A stretch of 64,000 nucleotides of DNA. Origin: an uncultured Mycobacteriaceae bacterium. Lineage in GTDB: Bacteria > Actinomycetota > Actinomycetes > Mycobacteriales > Mycobacteriaceae. Of the stretch, positions 25,598 through 35,401 are shown piece by piece; positions within the stretch are counted from its first letter, which is position 1, and every line of letters starts with the position of its first letter. Under the pieces are notes generated by a model. The model did no database searches and had not been told where the DNA came from. It saw nothing but the letters and a program-made list of their open reading frames with translations. A program made the position numbers and the translations under genes. The DNA is taken from contig CADEGF010000012.1 in NCBI GenBank assembly GCA_902826815.1, positions 45,810-109,809 on the forward strand, given 5' to 3'.

Positions 25598-26200
25598 GTG
25601 CCGGCCAAGCAGGCGAGACGGACCCAGGCGGAACGCACCGAGTCGACGGTCACCGCTCTCGTCGACGCCGCGCGCGAACTCTTCGCGCAGGACGGCTACG
25701 CCGCAACCTCTCTCGACGCGGTGGCCGCCAAGGCCCGCGTCACCAAAGGCGCCGTCTATCACCACTTCCAGGGAAAGCAGCAGCTCTTCGAGGTGGTCTT
25801 CGCGCGTGAAGTCGACCGGCTGTGCACGGTGATGCCAGCCGTGTACGCGTCCAAGCGCGATCCATGGGATGCGTTCGACGCCTGCTGTCGGGCATTTCTG
25901 GAGGAGTGCCTTGAGCCGGGGCTGCAGCGCATCATGCTCCTCGACGCGCTTGCGGCCATCGGGTGGGAGGGCGTGCGGCGCATGGAGGCTCCGATGATGG
26001 AACTGATGGAGATCGCCATCGCCACAGCGGTCGATGCAGGCCGGATAGCGCCGCGACCCGCCGCCCCCCTTGCCGTCTTTCTGTACGGCGCCCTCTGCGA
26101 GACGTCGATGACCGTCGCGCGCGCCGACGACAAGAAGGCGGCGCACCGCAGTGCGCTCGCCGAATTGAGCCACGTGCTCAACGGTCTGCGACTCGACTGA
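25598..26200 (+). CDS. TetR-family transcriptional regulator
   Basis: 200 aa. The N-terminal helix-turn-helix is clear: VDAARELFAQDGYAATSLDAVAAKARVTKGAVYHHFQGKQQLFEVVF. The rest is a helical ligand-binding domain. GTG start; the Shine-Dalgarno is weak. It follows the NTF2-like and DUF3237 genes on the same strand and probably controls them through the half-sites at 24592-24629. The ligand is unknown. Confidence 0.9.
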   Translation: MPAKQARRTQAERTESTVTALVDAARELFAQDGYAATSLDAVAAKARVTKGAVYHHFQGKQQLFEVVFAREVDRLCTVMPAVYASKRDPWDAFDACCRAFLEECLEPGLQRIMLLDALAAIGWEGVRRMEAPMMELMEIAIATAVDAGRIAPRPAAPLAVFLYGALCETSMTVARADDKKAAHRSALAELSHVLNGLRLD

Positions 26201-26295
26201 TCGCTGAAACTGTCCGAACGTAACTGAACTCACCTTGCGCGGCGCGGTTGCGAATTAGGGTGAGGCATCTCCAGACGAGCAGCGAGGTGCACAAC

Positions 26296-28173
26296 ATGAG
26301 TGACCGACCGGTTCGATCAAGGCGGGCGACCAAGACCGCGGCCAAGAAAGCGGCGAAGAAGACGGCGAAGACGGCCGCCCCCGCCAAACGCGCGACGCGT
26401 CCCACCAAGACCGCCGCGAAGAAAACCCCCGCCAAGCGGGCCGCACCGGCCAAGCGAGCGACCAAGACCGCCGCGAAGAAGGTGGCGAAGACGGCCGCTC
26501 CGGCCAAACGCGCGACGCGTCCTACCAAAGCCCCTACCACGGCCCCCGCTGCGAAGGCGGACGCACCGGCCAAGCGCCCCATCAGAAAAGCCGTCGGCCT
26601 GAAATCAGGAGCCACCACACCCGTCGCGACAACGTCTACGTCGTCCAAGCCGACCGAGGTCAGTGTCGGCACGGACGCCGCCTTCGCATCGGGTTCCGGG
26701 CAGTCGCGACGCAAGTTGAAGAACGTCTCGGAGGTGCGCCACTTCTTCAGGACCAACGATGTACCGATCCTGTTCTTCGGCGCTACCCCGTTCAATCTGC
26801 TCGGCCTTGATCGCTGGGTCCGCAACTTCACCTACATCACCTATTACGACGCGTGGGATGGCGCCCATCCACGGGTGTTCACGCCGGCCGACAAGCCGTA
26901 TCAGGAGTTCGAGAGCGGCGAGGAGATCAACAACTGGCTGCTCACCAACCACGAGGTGCGGGCGCACATCGACTCGGTGACACCGCGCGGCATCCGGCCC
27001 AAGGTCGCGATGGTCTTCTTCGACAGCGAAACCGAGGAGATCTGCAAGGAACTCGGCTACGACCTGATCCTTCCCGCCGCAAGCCTGCGCACACATCTGG
27101 ATTCCAAGATCGTCACGACGCAGCTCGGGAATGAGGCGGGCGCACCGAGCGTGCCGAACGTGCTGACCCGCGTCGACGACTGGGCCGGGCTTCAGAAGGC
27201 GGCCGAAAAGGCCGGTCTCGGTGACGAACTCGTCGTCCAGACGCCCTACGGCGACTCCGGCAAGACCACCTTCTTCATCTCGTCGGAGGCCGACTGGAAG
27301 AGGCACAGCAAGGACATCGTCGGCGAAGAGATCAAGGTGATGCGCCGCATCAACAATCGCCCGGTCGCGGTGGAGGCGGTGCTCACCCGGTGCGGCACCG
27401 TCGTCGGACCCTTCATGTCGGAGCTGATCGGTTACAAGCGGCTCACCCCGTCGCGCGGCGGCTGGTGCGGCAACGAGATGTTCCCCGAGGTGCTGACAGG
27501 CGAAAGCAGACACACCGCAACGCAGTTGGTGCGGCGGCTCGGCGATCGGCTGGCCAAGGAGGGCTACCGGGGGTTCTTCGAGGTGGATGTGCTCGTGGAC
27601 ACCGACACCGGTGAGATCTACCTCGGTGAGCTCAACCCGCGCATCAGCGGCGCGTCCTCGATCACCAACGTCACTGCGGGCGCCTACGCCGATGTGCCGC
27701 TGTTCCTGTTCCACATCCTCGAGTACATGAACGTCGACTTCGAGCTGGACATCGACGAGATCAACGAGCGGTGGGAGGAGCTGGCGTCGGGCGATCTGTG
27801 GAGCCAGATGGTGATGAAGGAGACCGACGACATCGTCCAACGGCTGACGGCGACGCCGCAGACCGGCCAGTACTCACTCGACAGAAGCGGCGCGCTGGTG
27901 TTCCGTCGGCCCGCGCTGGACTGGCACCAGCTGCAGAACGAGGCCGAGGCGTTCTTCATGAGGATCTACGCCCCCGGCGACTACCGCTGGAAGGGCGCCG
28001 ACCTCGGGGTGCTCGTCACGAAGGGCCGGCTGCAGATCGACTCGGCCGCGGGCAAGTCGTCATTGACCATTCGCGCCCGCCATCTCATCGACTCGATCCG
28101 CGCCGAATACGCAGGTACGCCGATCGCGAAGCCCGCCACGCCGATCACGAACGCGGGCGTGAAGTCGGGCTGA
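26296..28173 (+). CDS. ATP-grasp ligase with a histone H1-like N-terminal tail
   Basis: 625 aa. Residues 1-110 are almost only Ala, Lys, Arg, Pro and Thr, in PAKRAT and AAKK repeats like the C-terminal tail of mycobacterial HupB or histone H1. A 20-residue unit at 19-38 recurs at 59-78 with one change. Residues about 140-600 are an ATP-grasp domain: VVQTPYGDSGKTTFF (ATP loop), a Cys/Gly-rich SRGGWCGNEMFPEV, and IYLGELNPRISGAS with the metal-binding Glu and Asn. ATP-grasp enzymes join a carboxylate to an amine or thiol through an acyl-phosphate. The tail suggests binding to DNA, RNA or another polyanion. The substrate is unknown. GAGG lies 8 bp before the ATG. Confidence 0.85.
   Translation: MSDRPVRSRRATKTAAKKAAKKTAKTAAPAKRATRPTKTAAKKTPAKRAAPAKRATKTAAKKVAKTAAPAKRATRPTKAPTTAPAAKADAPAKRPIRKAVGLKSGATTPVATTSTSSKPTEVSVGTDAAFASGSGQSRRKLKNVSEVRHFFRTNDVPILFFGATPFNLLGLDRWVRNFTYITYYDAWDGAHPRVFTPADKPYQEFESGEEINNWLLTNHEVRAHIDSVTPRGIRPKVAMVFFDSETEEICKELGYDLILPAASLRTHLDSKIVTTQLGNEAGAPSVPNVLTRVDDWAGLQKAAEKAGLGDELVVQTPYGDSGKTTFFISSEADWKRHSKDIVGEEIKVMRRINNRPVAVEAVLTRCGTVVGPFMSELIGYKRLTPSRGGWCGNEMFPEVLTGESRHTATQLVRRLGDRLAKEGYRGFFEVDVLVDTDTGEIYLGELNPRISGASSITNVTAGAYADVPLFLFHILEYMNVDFELDIDEINERWEELASGDLWSQMVMKETDDIVQRLTATPQTGQYSLDRSGALVFRRPALDWHQLQNEAEAFFMRIYAPGDYRWKGADLGVLVTKGRLQIDSAAGKSSLTIRARHLIDSIRAEYAGTPIAKPATPITNAGVKSG
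26350..26529 (+). repeat. In-gene repeat encoding the Lys/Ala-rich tail unit
   Basis: Positions 26350-26409 and 26470-26529 encode the same 20-residue unit (one Thr/Val difference), 120 bp apart. Lys/Ala-rich tails expand and shrink easily, so copy number may vary among strains. Confidence 0.75.
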
Positions 28174-28199
28174 ACCAGGCGGCCACTAAAGTCATCGCC

Positions 28200-29399
28200 A
28201 TGGCTCTCGGAGGCGACACCGGACGCGTGCCGTCTGACGTGACGCTGGACAACTGGCAGTCGGCCGGCCAGCTCCACTGGACGTTTCAGCACATCGCCGA
28301 GTTCCTGCCCACCGCGGTGATATCCCGCGGTACCGGGCCAGTCGCCGAGATGCCGCAGGCGCTCGGAAACCTGGCTGGGCTCTCCGAAGTCCCGCTCTAC
28401 GACAAGACGAACGGCAAGCGCACCACCGTCGGCGACGTGATGGCGGCCACCGTCACTGACGGCTGGATGGTCACCCAGCACGGCAAGGTGCTCGAAGAGC
28501 ATTACTACGGCGGCATGCAGGCCGACTCCGCGCACCTGCTGATGTCAGTGAGCAAGTCGTTGGTGGGGATGGTCGTCGGTGCGCTCGTCAGCAGCGGCAG
28601 TGTGAATCCGGACGCGGAGCTGACCCACTACGTACCCGCGCTCGCGAACTCCGGCTATGCGGGTGCGACGGTGCGCAACCTGCTCGATATGCGTTCGGGC
28701 ATCAAGTTTTCCGAGGACTATCTCGACCCGATGGCCGAGGTGCGGTTGATCGAGCAGGCCATCGGATGGGCGCCGCGAACCGCGCCGGACCTGCCCACGA
28801 CGATGTACGACTTCCTGGCGAGCCTGCAGCAGAAGTCGCCGCACGGCGGGCCGTTCGAGTACCGGTCCTGCGAGACCGATGTGCTGGGCTGGGTCTGCGA
28901 GGCGGCAGGCGGACTGCGGATGCCCGAGCTGATGTCGCAGCTGCTGTGGTCAAAGCTCGGGGCGCGGGCCGACGCGACGATCGGCGTCGACTCCGTGGGC
29001 ACAGGCATGTTCGACGGCGGCATCAACACATGCCTGTCCGATCTGGTCAGGTTCGGCTCGCTGTTCACCAACGGCGGCACGTCGCAAACGGGCGAACGCG
29101 TGGTCTCGCTGTCGTGGATCGCCGACACCGTCTCCGGCGGGCTCGACTCGCGATCCGCATTCGCCGCCAGCCCCGGCGACAACCGCATGCCCGGCGGGAT
29201 GTACCGCAATCAGTGCTGGTTCCCGCATGCGGGCAACAACGTGCTGCTGTGCCTCGGTATTCACGGCCAGATGATCTACGTCAACCGCGCCGCCGACATG
29301 GTCGCCGCCAAGCTGTCGAGCTGGCCGCTTCCCCAAGACGCCACCATGCTGTTCCCCACCATCGCCGCCTTCGACGAAATCGCGGCGAACATCTCCTAG
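28200..29399 (+). CDS. Serine hydrolase of the beta-lactamase / class C family
   Basis: 399 aa. The catalytic Ser-x-x-Lys is SVSK (S116, K119) within AHLLMSVSKSLVG, and YRSCETDVLG fits the second (Tyr-x-Ser) motif. RNLLDMRSGIKFSEDYLD is typical of the family. Such proteins are esterases, aminohydrolases or carboxypeptidases rather than true beta-lactamases in most mycobacteria. No signal peptide is seen, so it is probably cytoplasmic. It starts 26 bp after the ATP-grasp gene on the same strand, so the two may be co-transcribed. Substrate unknown. Confidence 0.85.
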   Translation: MALGGDTGRVPSDVTLDNWQSAGQLHWTFQHIAEFLPTAVISRGTGPVAEMPQALGNLAGLSEVPLYDKTNGKRTTVGDVMAATVTDGWMVTQHGKVLEEHYYGGMQADSAHLLMSVSKSLVGMVVGALVSSGSVNPDAELTHYVPALANSGYAGATVRNLLDMRSGIKFSEDYLDPMAEVRLIEQAIGWAPRTAPDLPTTMYDFLASLQQKSPHGGPFEYRSCETDVLGWVCEAAGGLRMPELMSQLLWSKLGARADATIGVDSVGTGMFDGGINTCLSDLVRFGSLFTNGGTSQTGERVVSLSWIADTVSGGLDSRSAFAASPGDNRMPGGMYRNQCWFPHAGNNVLLCLGIHGQMIYVNRAADMVAAKLSSWPLPQDATMLFPTIAAFDEIAANIS

Positions 29400-29416
29400 C
29401 CCGCTAGGTTGATCGT

Positions 29417-30121
29417 GTGGAGACCATCAGCATCGACGCTCCTGCCGGACCGATCGACGCGCTGCTCAGCGTTCCGGACGGCCCTGGGCCGTGGCCAGGA
29501 ATCGTGCTGGTCCACGACGCAATCGGCTACGGGCCGGACAACGAGAGAATCGCGCGCAAGGTCGCCGCGGCGGGATACATCGCGATCACGCCGAACATGT
29601 TCGCCCGCGGCGGTCGCATCCGCTGCATCACCCGCGTCTTTCGCGACCTGTTGACCCAGCGCGGCCGCGCGCTCGACGACATCCTCGCCGCCCGGGATCA
29701 TCTGCTCGCCATGCCGCAGGCGTCCGGCGCCGTCGGCATCGCAGGTTTCTGCATGGGTGGTCAGTTCGCCCTGGTGCTGTCCCCCAACGGGTTTGGCGCG
29801 TCGGCGCCGTTCTACGGCACGCCGCTGCCACGCAACCTGCGCGAGACGCTGGACGGCGCTTGCCCCATCGTTGCCAGCTTCGGCCGTCGCGACCCCATCG
29901 GTGTCGGTGCGGCCGACAAGCTGCAGAAGGTCGTCGACGAGTTGGACATTCCGTCCGACATCAAGGCCTATCAGGGCGTCGGGCACGAATTCGCCAACCG
30001 GCTTCCGGCTCAACCGCTGATCCGCATCGCGGGGTTCGGCTACAACGAGGCCGCCGAAACCGATGCGTGGTCGCGGGTCTTCGCCTTCTTCGGCGAGCAC
30101 CTGAGCCAGACAAGCGGCTAG
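29417..30121 (+). CDS. Dienelactone hydrolase family protein
   Basis: 234 aa. An alpha/beta hydrolase with the dienelactone-hydrolase triad: nucleophile C112 in GFCMGG, D159 in GRRDP and H190 in GVGHEF. It probably opens a lactone or ester. The start is a GTG in GTGTGGAG, with no strong Shine-Dalgarno; it lies 17 bp after the serine hydrolase stop. Its end meets the conserved DUF2469 gene head-on (5 bp apart), and this is where synteny with M. tuberculosis begins. Confidence 0.88.
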   Translation: METISIDAPAGPIDALLSVPDGPGPWPGIVLVHDAIGYGPDNERIARKVAAAGYIAITPNMFARGGRIRCITRVFRDLLTQRGRALDDILAARDHLLAMPQASGAVGIAGFCMGGQFALVLSPNGFGASAPFYGTPLPRNLRETLDGACPIVASFGRRDPIGVGAADKLQKVVDELDIPSDIKAYQGVGHEFANRLPAQPLIRIAGFGYNEAAETDAWSRVFAFFGEHLSQTSG

Positions 30122-30125
30122 CCCC

Positions 30126-30431
30126 CTATTCGGGCAGCCGCAGCTCGGGCTTCTCCACCTCTTCGATGTTCACATCCTTGAAGGTGATGACCCGCACCTG
30201 CTTGACGAACCGGGCAGGGCGGTACATATCCCACACCCAGGCGTCGGCAAGCCGCAGTTCGAAGTACACCTCGCCGTCGGCGTTCCTCGGCACCAGCTCC
30301 ACGCTGTTTGCCAGATAGAACCGCCGCTCGGTTTCCACCACGTAGCTGAACTGCCCCACGATGTCCTTGTATTCGCGGTACAGCGAGAGCTCCATCTCGG
30401 TTTCGTACTTCTCGAGATCTTCGGCACTCAT
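30126..30431 (-). CDS. DUF2469 protein, Rv2901c orthologue
   Basis: 101 aa, acidic. It is recognisable from SAEDLEKYETEMELSLYREYKDIVGQFSYVVETERRFYLAN and by its place after rnhB. The family is confined to actinobacteria and its function is unknown. It closes the conserved rplS-lepB-rnhB block. Confidence 0.92.
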   Translation of the reverse strand: MSAEDLEKYETEMELSLYREYKDIVGQFSYVVETERRFYLANSVELVPRNADGEVYFELRLADAWVWDMYRPARFVKQVRVITFKDVNIEEVEKPELRLPE

Positions 30432-30505
30432 CGCTTCAACAGTCCTTCGTGTTCGTTTGGCCCTCGGCTCTTCGCGCGAGCGCTCATCGCTCCGACAATC
30501 TTCCC

Positions 30506-31228
30506 TTACCCCGCTTCGCCGCGCTGCTCCGGTAGGCAGTCAGCCGCGAGTTCCGTGATCACCTTGGTACCGGTGGGTGTGGCCACCCGGCGGACGTTGA
30601 TGAACGAGTATCTGTGCTGGCTGCACGGTCCGAGGCGGGCCAGCGCCGCCCCGTGCGCCTGCGTGCTGTAGCCCTTGTGCTCGGCGAACCCGTAGCCAGG
30701 GTGATCGGCCTCCATCTTCACCATCAGGCGATCCCTGCTGACCTTGGCCAGCACGCTGGCGGCGGCGATGCAGGCCGCCGCGGCGTCGCCACCAACGACC
30801 GGCAGCGACGGCACCGCAAGGCCCGGCACCCGGAATCCGTCGCTCAGCACGTAACCCGGCTTCAAGGACAAGCCCGCGATGGCCCTGCGCATCCCCTCGA
30901 TATTGGCCACGTGCACCCCGCGGCGGTCCACCTCGACAGACGGGATGAACACCACGTGATACGCCAGCGCGTACCGGCGGATCAGGGGAAACAGCCGCTC
31001 GCGTTCCTTCTCGTTGAGCTTCTTGGAGTCATCGAGCGCGGCCAAGCTCTCCAGCCGGTTCGGCCCGAGCACACATGACGCGACGACCAGCGGTCCTGCA
31101 CAGGCGCCCCGCCCGACCTCGTCAACGCCCGCGACCGGCCCGAGACCGGAGCGGTAGAGCGCCGACTCGAGGGTGCGCAGCCCGGCGGACTTGCGGATCA
31201 CCGTTCGCGGCGGCCAGGTCGCAGCCAC
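30506..31228 (-). CDS. rnhB: Ribonuclease HII
   Basis: 240 aa. It removes RNA from RNA-DNA hybrids, including single ribonucleotides in DNA. The acidic active site begins with [48 protein letters not shown] and YGFAEHKGY follow. The GTG start shares one base with the lepB stop (TAGTG). The C-terminus is a little longer than usual ([31 protein letters not shown]). Confidence 0.95.
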   Translation of the reverse strand: MAATWPPRTVIRKSAGLRTLESALYRSGLGPVAGVDEVGRGACAGPLVVASCVLGPNRLESLAALDDSKKLNEKERERLFPLIRRYALAYHVVFIPSVEVDRRGVHVANIEGMRRAIAGLSLKPGYVLSDGFRVPGLAVPSLPVVGGDAAAACIAAASVLAKVSRDRLMVKMEADHPGYGFAEHKGYSTQAHGAALARLGPCSQHRYSFINVRRVATPTGTKVITELAADCLPEQRGEAG

Positions 31229-32070
31229 TATTGGGTCTGCGGATCCACCGAGTTAACCCCACCCCATCGTGATGGCGGCCAGGCGATGAACCGCGCCTTT
31301 CCGATGACATTGTCCAGCGGAACGGTTCCGGCGTTCGGATCGCCGGTGCACTTGATCCCGCTCTGGAAATCGGCGGGGTTGTCGGCGCAGTGCACCCGCG
31401 AATCGGCCGAATGCGTGCGGTTGTCCCCCATCACCCAGACCCGGTGGTCGGGCACCTTGACAGGGCCGAACTCGAAGCCGAAACAGCGGTACTTGTCGGG
31501 ATCGGGCACGTTCATGGTCTGAAGATCGAGATAGGGTTCGTCGAGTTTCTTGCCGTCGACGGTCAGCCCCGTGCTTTGGCGGCATTCGACGGTCTGGCCG
31601 CCCGTTGCGATGACCCTCTTGACGAGGTCGTTCTCGTCCGGCGGGACGAAACCGATGAACGAGAGGGCGTTCTGCACCCATCGCAGCGCGTCGTTATCGG
31701 ACCGGATGGACTTGTATCCGGCATTCCAGTTCGGCGGGCCCTTGAACACGACCACGTCACCGGGCCTCGGCTCGGTGAACCGGTAGCTGATCTTGTCGAC
31801 CATGATGCGGTCGCCGACGCAGCCTGAGCAGCCGTGCAAGGTGGGCTCCATCGACTCCGACGGAATGAGATACGGCCGGGCGATGAACGTCAGCATCAGG
31901 TAGTACAGACCGACCGCGATCACCACGAGAATGGCGGCTTCGCGAAGTGCGCCGCCCTTGCGCTTCTTTTTGTCGGCGGCCTCTTCTGCGGCCTCGTCGG
32001 CCTGCTCGTCGGCGTCGCCGTCGAGCGTGCGCTCGGATGAGGAGTCTGGGGGGTCCGCGGTTCCGCTCAC
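31228..32070 (-). CDS. lepB: Signal peptidase I
   Basis: 280 aa from the GTG at 32068-32070. An acidic/lysine-rich cytoplasmic head of about 45 residues is followed by one membrane segment ([18 protein letters not shown]). The catalytic Ser is in PSESMEPTL and the Lys in [10 protein letters not shown], followed by VMGDNR. It cleaves signal peptides of exported proteins outside the membrane. Earlier in-frame starts exist, but only add Arg-rich sequence that overlaps the rplS-lepB spacer. Confidence 0.94.
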   Translation of the reverse strand: MSGTADPPDSSSERTLDGDADEQADEAAEEAADKKKRKGGALREAAILVVIAVGLYYLMLTFIARPYLIPSESMEPTLHGCSGCVGDRIMVDKISYRFTEPRPGDVVVFKGPPNWNAGYKSIRSDNDALRWVQNALSFIGFVPPDENDLVKRVIATGGQTVECRQSTGLTVDGKKLDEPYLDLQTMNVPDPDKYRCFGFEFGPVKVPDHRVWVMGDNRTHSADSRVHCADNPADFQSGIKCTGDPNAGTVPLDNVIGKARFIAWPPSRWGGVNSVDPQTQ

Positions 32071-32113
32071 GGGATCAGCGTAGCCACGACGAAGCCGGAT
32101 ACCGCGAGCGACG

Positions 32114-32455
32114 TCAGCGCTTTTCCTTGATCTTCGCCTTCTTGCCGCGGAGTTCGCGCAGGTAGTAGAGCTTGGCGCGACGAACGTCACCACGGGTGAC
32201 GACGTCGATGTGGTCGATGTTCGGCGAATGCACGGGGAACGTCCGCTCGACGCCGACGCCGTAACTCTCCTTGCGCACCGTGAAGGTCTCGCGGATGCCG
32301 CCGCCCTGGCGGCGAAGCACGACGCCCTTGAACACCTGGATGCGCTCCTTGGCGCCCTCGATGACCTTGACGTGCACGTTGACGGTGTCCCCGGCGCTGA
32401 AGTCCGGAATGTCGTCGCGCAACGACGACTGATCGACGAAGTCCAGCGTGTTCAT
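32114..32455 (-). CDS. rplS: Ribosomal protein L19
   Basis: 113 aa with the typical [29 protein letters not shown] and [34 protein letters not shown]. It is part of the 50S subunit at the interface with 30S. It leads the rplS-lepB-rnhB-DUF2469 group. The 294 bp on its upstream side, up to the divergent lppW gene, hold no gene and must contain both promoters. Confidence 0.97.
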   Translation of the reverse strand: MNTLDFVDQSSLRDDIPDFSAGDTVNVHVKVIEGAKERIQVFKGVVLRRQGGGIRETFTVRKESYGVGVERTFPVHSPNIDHIDVVTRGDVRRAKLYYLRELRGKKAKIKEKR

Positions 32456-32749
32456 CGGTGACTCTTCCTTGCTGTTCGCGGCTATCGGCGGCCCCGCCTG
32501 CGGTCACGCAGGAACATGGCCGGCCGCGCCGATCGGTTCGGGCGTATCTTGTGCATCTCGCGGTTCACGGCCTCGCCGGCCCGCGTCTCGCACAGACAAC
32601 TGGTCAATTGTGCCAGACGGGGCCGCATGCAGTGAAATCGCGCGCCTGACTGGGTCCCGCTGCCACCGACGACCGGTTAGTCTCACTGCTACGGGCGGGC
32701 GGCGGTCAGCCACGTCCGTTCCCGCGTTAGCGCCTAATGGAGGATCCGT

Positions 32750-33667
32750 ATGCGTCGGCGGCCATCGAGGCTGGTGGCGGTGTCCGCGGTGGTGCTTGCC
32801 CTGGCCGCGTGTGAAGCCCGGTCCTACGGCACCCCGCCGTCGGCCAGCCCCGCCCCCGCTCCGCTGATCGTCGTCGCCCCGCAGGGGCCGCTGGCCCCGC
32901 TGCCAGAAGCCGCGCCCGACGAACCCGCCTCGTCCTTCGACGGGCTGGACGAACGGACCAAGCAGGCCACGGCGGAAGCCACCGCCAAGGGCGCCGACAT
33001 CACCGCCGTCGTGCTGGACCGATCGACCCGTCAACGGGTCACCAACGGCAATGACAGGGGCATCGCCATCGCATCGGTGGTCAAGCTGTTCATCGCCGAC
33101 GACATGCTGCTGCGCGGGCCGCCACTGTCGCCCGACGACATGAAAATGTTCGAGTCGATGCTGCGATCCTCCGATGACAGCGCGGCGCAGGTGTTTTGGG
33201 ACCGCAATGGCGGCAGCGCAATCGTCACGCGGGTCGCGGCCCGCTACGGGCTCTCCGGCACTCGGCCCAACGGCCTGTGGTTCAACACCATCAGCACGGC
33301 CGCCGACCTGGTGCGTTACTACGACATGATGCTGTCAGGCGAGGGCGGACTGCCCCGTGACAAGGCCGACATGATCGTCGACAACCTCGCCCAATCCACG
33401 CCGACGGGAATCGACGGAATGATGCCGGGTGGCGTGTACCCGCAGCGTTTCGGCATCCCCGAGGGCCTCTACGCCGAACCGGTTGCTGTCAAACAGGGCT
33501 GGATGTGCTGCGTCGGCTCGGACTGGATGCACCTGTCGACGGGCATCATCGGATCCGACCACCGCTACGTCATGGCGATAGCGTCAGACCAACCGGCGAC
33601 CGCGGACGCGGCACGCGCGACCATCACCCAAGCCGTCAAGACGATGTTCCCTGGCGGGCGGATCTAG
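32750..33667 (+). CDS. lppW: LppW-like lipoprotein, first copy
   Basis: 305 aa. The signal peptide ends in a lipobox, LAAC, with C21, so the protein should be lipid-anchored outside the membrane. The rest is a beta-lactamase-like fold: SVVK in IAIASVVKLFIADD is the Ser-x-x-Lys motif, [18 protein letters not shown] takes the SDN place and VAVKQGW the KTG place. The last motif is weak, so enzyme activity is uncertain. It sits divergent from rplS, as Rv2905 does. GGAGG lies 7 bp before the ATG. Confidence 0.88.
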   Translation: MRRRPSRLVAVSAVVLALAACEARSYGTPPSASPAPAPLIVVAPQGPLAPLPEAAPDEPASSFDGLDERTKQATAEATAKGADITAVVLDRSTRQRVTNGNDRGIAIASVVKLFIADDMLLRGPPLSPDDMKMFESMLRSSDDSAAQVFWDRNGGSAIVTRVAARYGLSGTRPNGLWFNTISTAADLVRYYDMMLSGEGGLPRDKADMIVDNLAQSTPTGIDGMMPGGVYPQRFGIPEGLYAEPVAVKQGWMCCVGSDWMHLSTGIIGSDHRYVMAIASDQPATADAARATITQAVKTMFPGGRI

Positions 33668-33782
33668 CCCGACGCGTACTAGGCTGAGGCGGTCGGTGGT
33701 GGCAGGCGGCCGCAATCGGGCTCAAGAGGGTTGGTCCCGCATCCCCGGCTCAAGATCTGGTTGTCGTTACTGGAGGAGAGCT

Positions 33783-34709
33783 ATGCGTCGGCGGCCGTCG
33801 AGTCGGGCGACGGCGACCGCAGCCATTGTGATTGCGGCGCTGGTCGTTGCCGGTTGCGCGGCGCCGAGTCCCGGCACACCGCCGGATTCGGAAACCCCAC
33901 AGCTGACCATCGTCGCGCCACAGAACAACACCCTGCCGATGCCGGAAGCCCCGCCGGAAGCGCCGTCCAACGGGTTCGACGGCCTCGACGCCAGGACCAA
34001 ACAGGCAGTGGCCGATGCGGCGAACGCGGGCGCAGACATCTCGGTCGTCGTGCTGGACCGTGACACCGGCCAGACCGTCTCGGACGGGGACGGCTCGTCG
34101 TTCCCGATCGCCTCGGTGGCGAAGCTGTTCATCGCCGACGATCTGCTACTGCAGGAATCCAAGGGCCAGACGGCGCTTTCCCCTGCCGACCGCAAAGCGC
34201 TCGAGTCCATGCTGCGGTCGTCCGACGACAGCGCGGCGCAGAACTTCTGGGACCGCCTTGGAGGAAACGCCGTCATCGCCCGCGTCAAAGCGCGGTACGG
34301 CCTGGCAGGCACGACGGCCCCGTGGAACGGGCACTGGGACGTCACCACCAGTACTGCAGCCGATCTCGTCCGTTACTACGACATGCTGCTTGACGGCAGC
34401 GGCGGTTTGCCTGCCGAGCAGGCCAACGTCATCATGAGCAACCTCGCGCAGTCGACGCCGACCGGAATCGACGGCTACCCACAGCGTTTCGGTATCCCGG
34501 AAGGGCTCTACGCCCAGCCGGTCGCGGTCAAGCAGGGCTGGTTCTGCTGCTGGAACGGCGGGAACCAGTTGCACGTCTCGACCGGTGCGATAGGAGCCGA
34601 CCGCCGCTATGTGATGGCGATGGGATCGCTGGACCCGACCGGTGCCGCGGCGGCGCGCGACAGGATGACCCAGTTCGTCAAGACGATGTTCCCCGGCGGG
34701 AAGATCTAG
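33783..34709 (+). CDS. LppW-like lipoprotein, second copy
   Basis: 308 aa, clearly a tandem duplicate of the gene before it: the same MRRRPS start, lipobox VAGC (C25), the [30 protein letters not shown] segment, Ser-x-x-Lys as [21 protein letters not shown] and the KTMFPGGKI end. The translation starts of the two genes are also almost identical at DNA level. GGAGGAGAG precedes the ATG. Its stop overlaps the trmD stop on the other strand. Confidence 0.88.
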   Translation: MRRRPSSRATATAAIVIAALVVAGCAAPSPGTPPDSETPQLTIVAPQNNTLPMPEAPPEAPSNGFDGLDARTKQAVADAANAGADISVVVLDRDTGQTVSDGDGSSFPIASVAKLFIADDLLLQESKGQTALSPADRKALESMLRSSDDSAAQNFWDRLGGNAVIARVKARYGLAGTTAPWNGHWDVTTSTAADLVRYYDMLLDGSGGLPAEQANVIMSNLAQSTPTGIDGYPQRFGIPEGLYAQPVAVKQGWFCCWNGGNQLHVSTGAIGADRRYVMAMGSLDPTGAAAARDRMTQFVKTMFPGGKI

Positions 34710-35398
34710 TCGTTGCCCATCAGGTCGGGGCGGCGTTCCCGGGTGCGCTCCAGCGCCTGTTCGCGTCGCCAAGCCGCCTGCTTCGCGTGGTCACCCGACA
34801 GCAGCACATCGGGGACATCCAGGCCGCGCCACCTCGGCGGCCTGGTGTAGCTCGGCCCCTCGAGCAGACCTGAATTGTGCACAGAGTGCGAATCCTGCTG
34901 GTGCGACGCGGGATTGCCCAACACATCGGGAAGTAGCCGCACGACGGCCTCGATCATCACCAGCGCCGCCGATTCGCCGCCGGGCAGCACATAGTCGCCG
35001 ATGGACACCTCTTCGACGCGCATCCGCTGCGCGGCGTCGTCCATCACGCGCTGGTCGATGCCTTCGTAGCGCCCACACGCGAAGACCAGATGCGACTCGT
35101 CGCCCCAGCGTTGCGCCGTCGCTTGGGTGAACAACCGCCCCGCAGGCGTCGGAACGACGAGAAGCGTTTCCGCCGTGCATATCTCGTCGAGCGCCTCGCC
35201 CCACACCGGCGCCTTCATCACCATGCCGGGGCCGCCGCCGTAGGGCGAGTCGTCGACTGAGCGATGGACGTCGTACGTCCACCGGCGCAGATCGTGCACC
35301 TCGAGTTCGACGATGCCCGCCTCGATCGCTTTGCCTGGCAACGACTGCCGCAGCGGATCCAGATACTCGGGGAAGATCGTCACCACATCAACGCGCAT
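34706..35398 (-). CDS. trmD: tRNA (guanine-N1)-methyltransferase
   Basis: 230 aa. It methylates G37 of tRNAs with SAM, preventing frameshifting. [29 protein letters not shown] and the trefoil-knot segment YEGIDQRV plus [14 protein letters not shown] are diagnostic. It lies 3 bp after the rimM stop in the rpsP-khpA-rimM-trmD operon. Confidence 0.97.
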   Translation of the reverse strand: MRVDVVTIFPEYLDPLRQSLPGKAIEAGIVELEVHDLRRWTYDVHRSVDDSPYGGGPGMVMKAPVWGEALDEICTAETLLVVPTPAGRLFTQATAQRWGDESHLVFACGRYEGIDQRVMDDAAQRMRVEEVSIGDYVLPGGESAALVMIEAVVRLLPDVLGNPASHQQDSHSVHNSGLLEGPSYTRPPRWRGLDVPDVLLSGDHAKQAAWRREQALERTRERRPDLMGND

Positions 35399-35401
35399 GG
35401 G

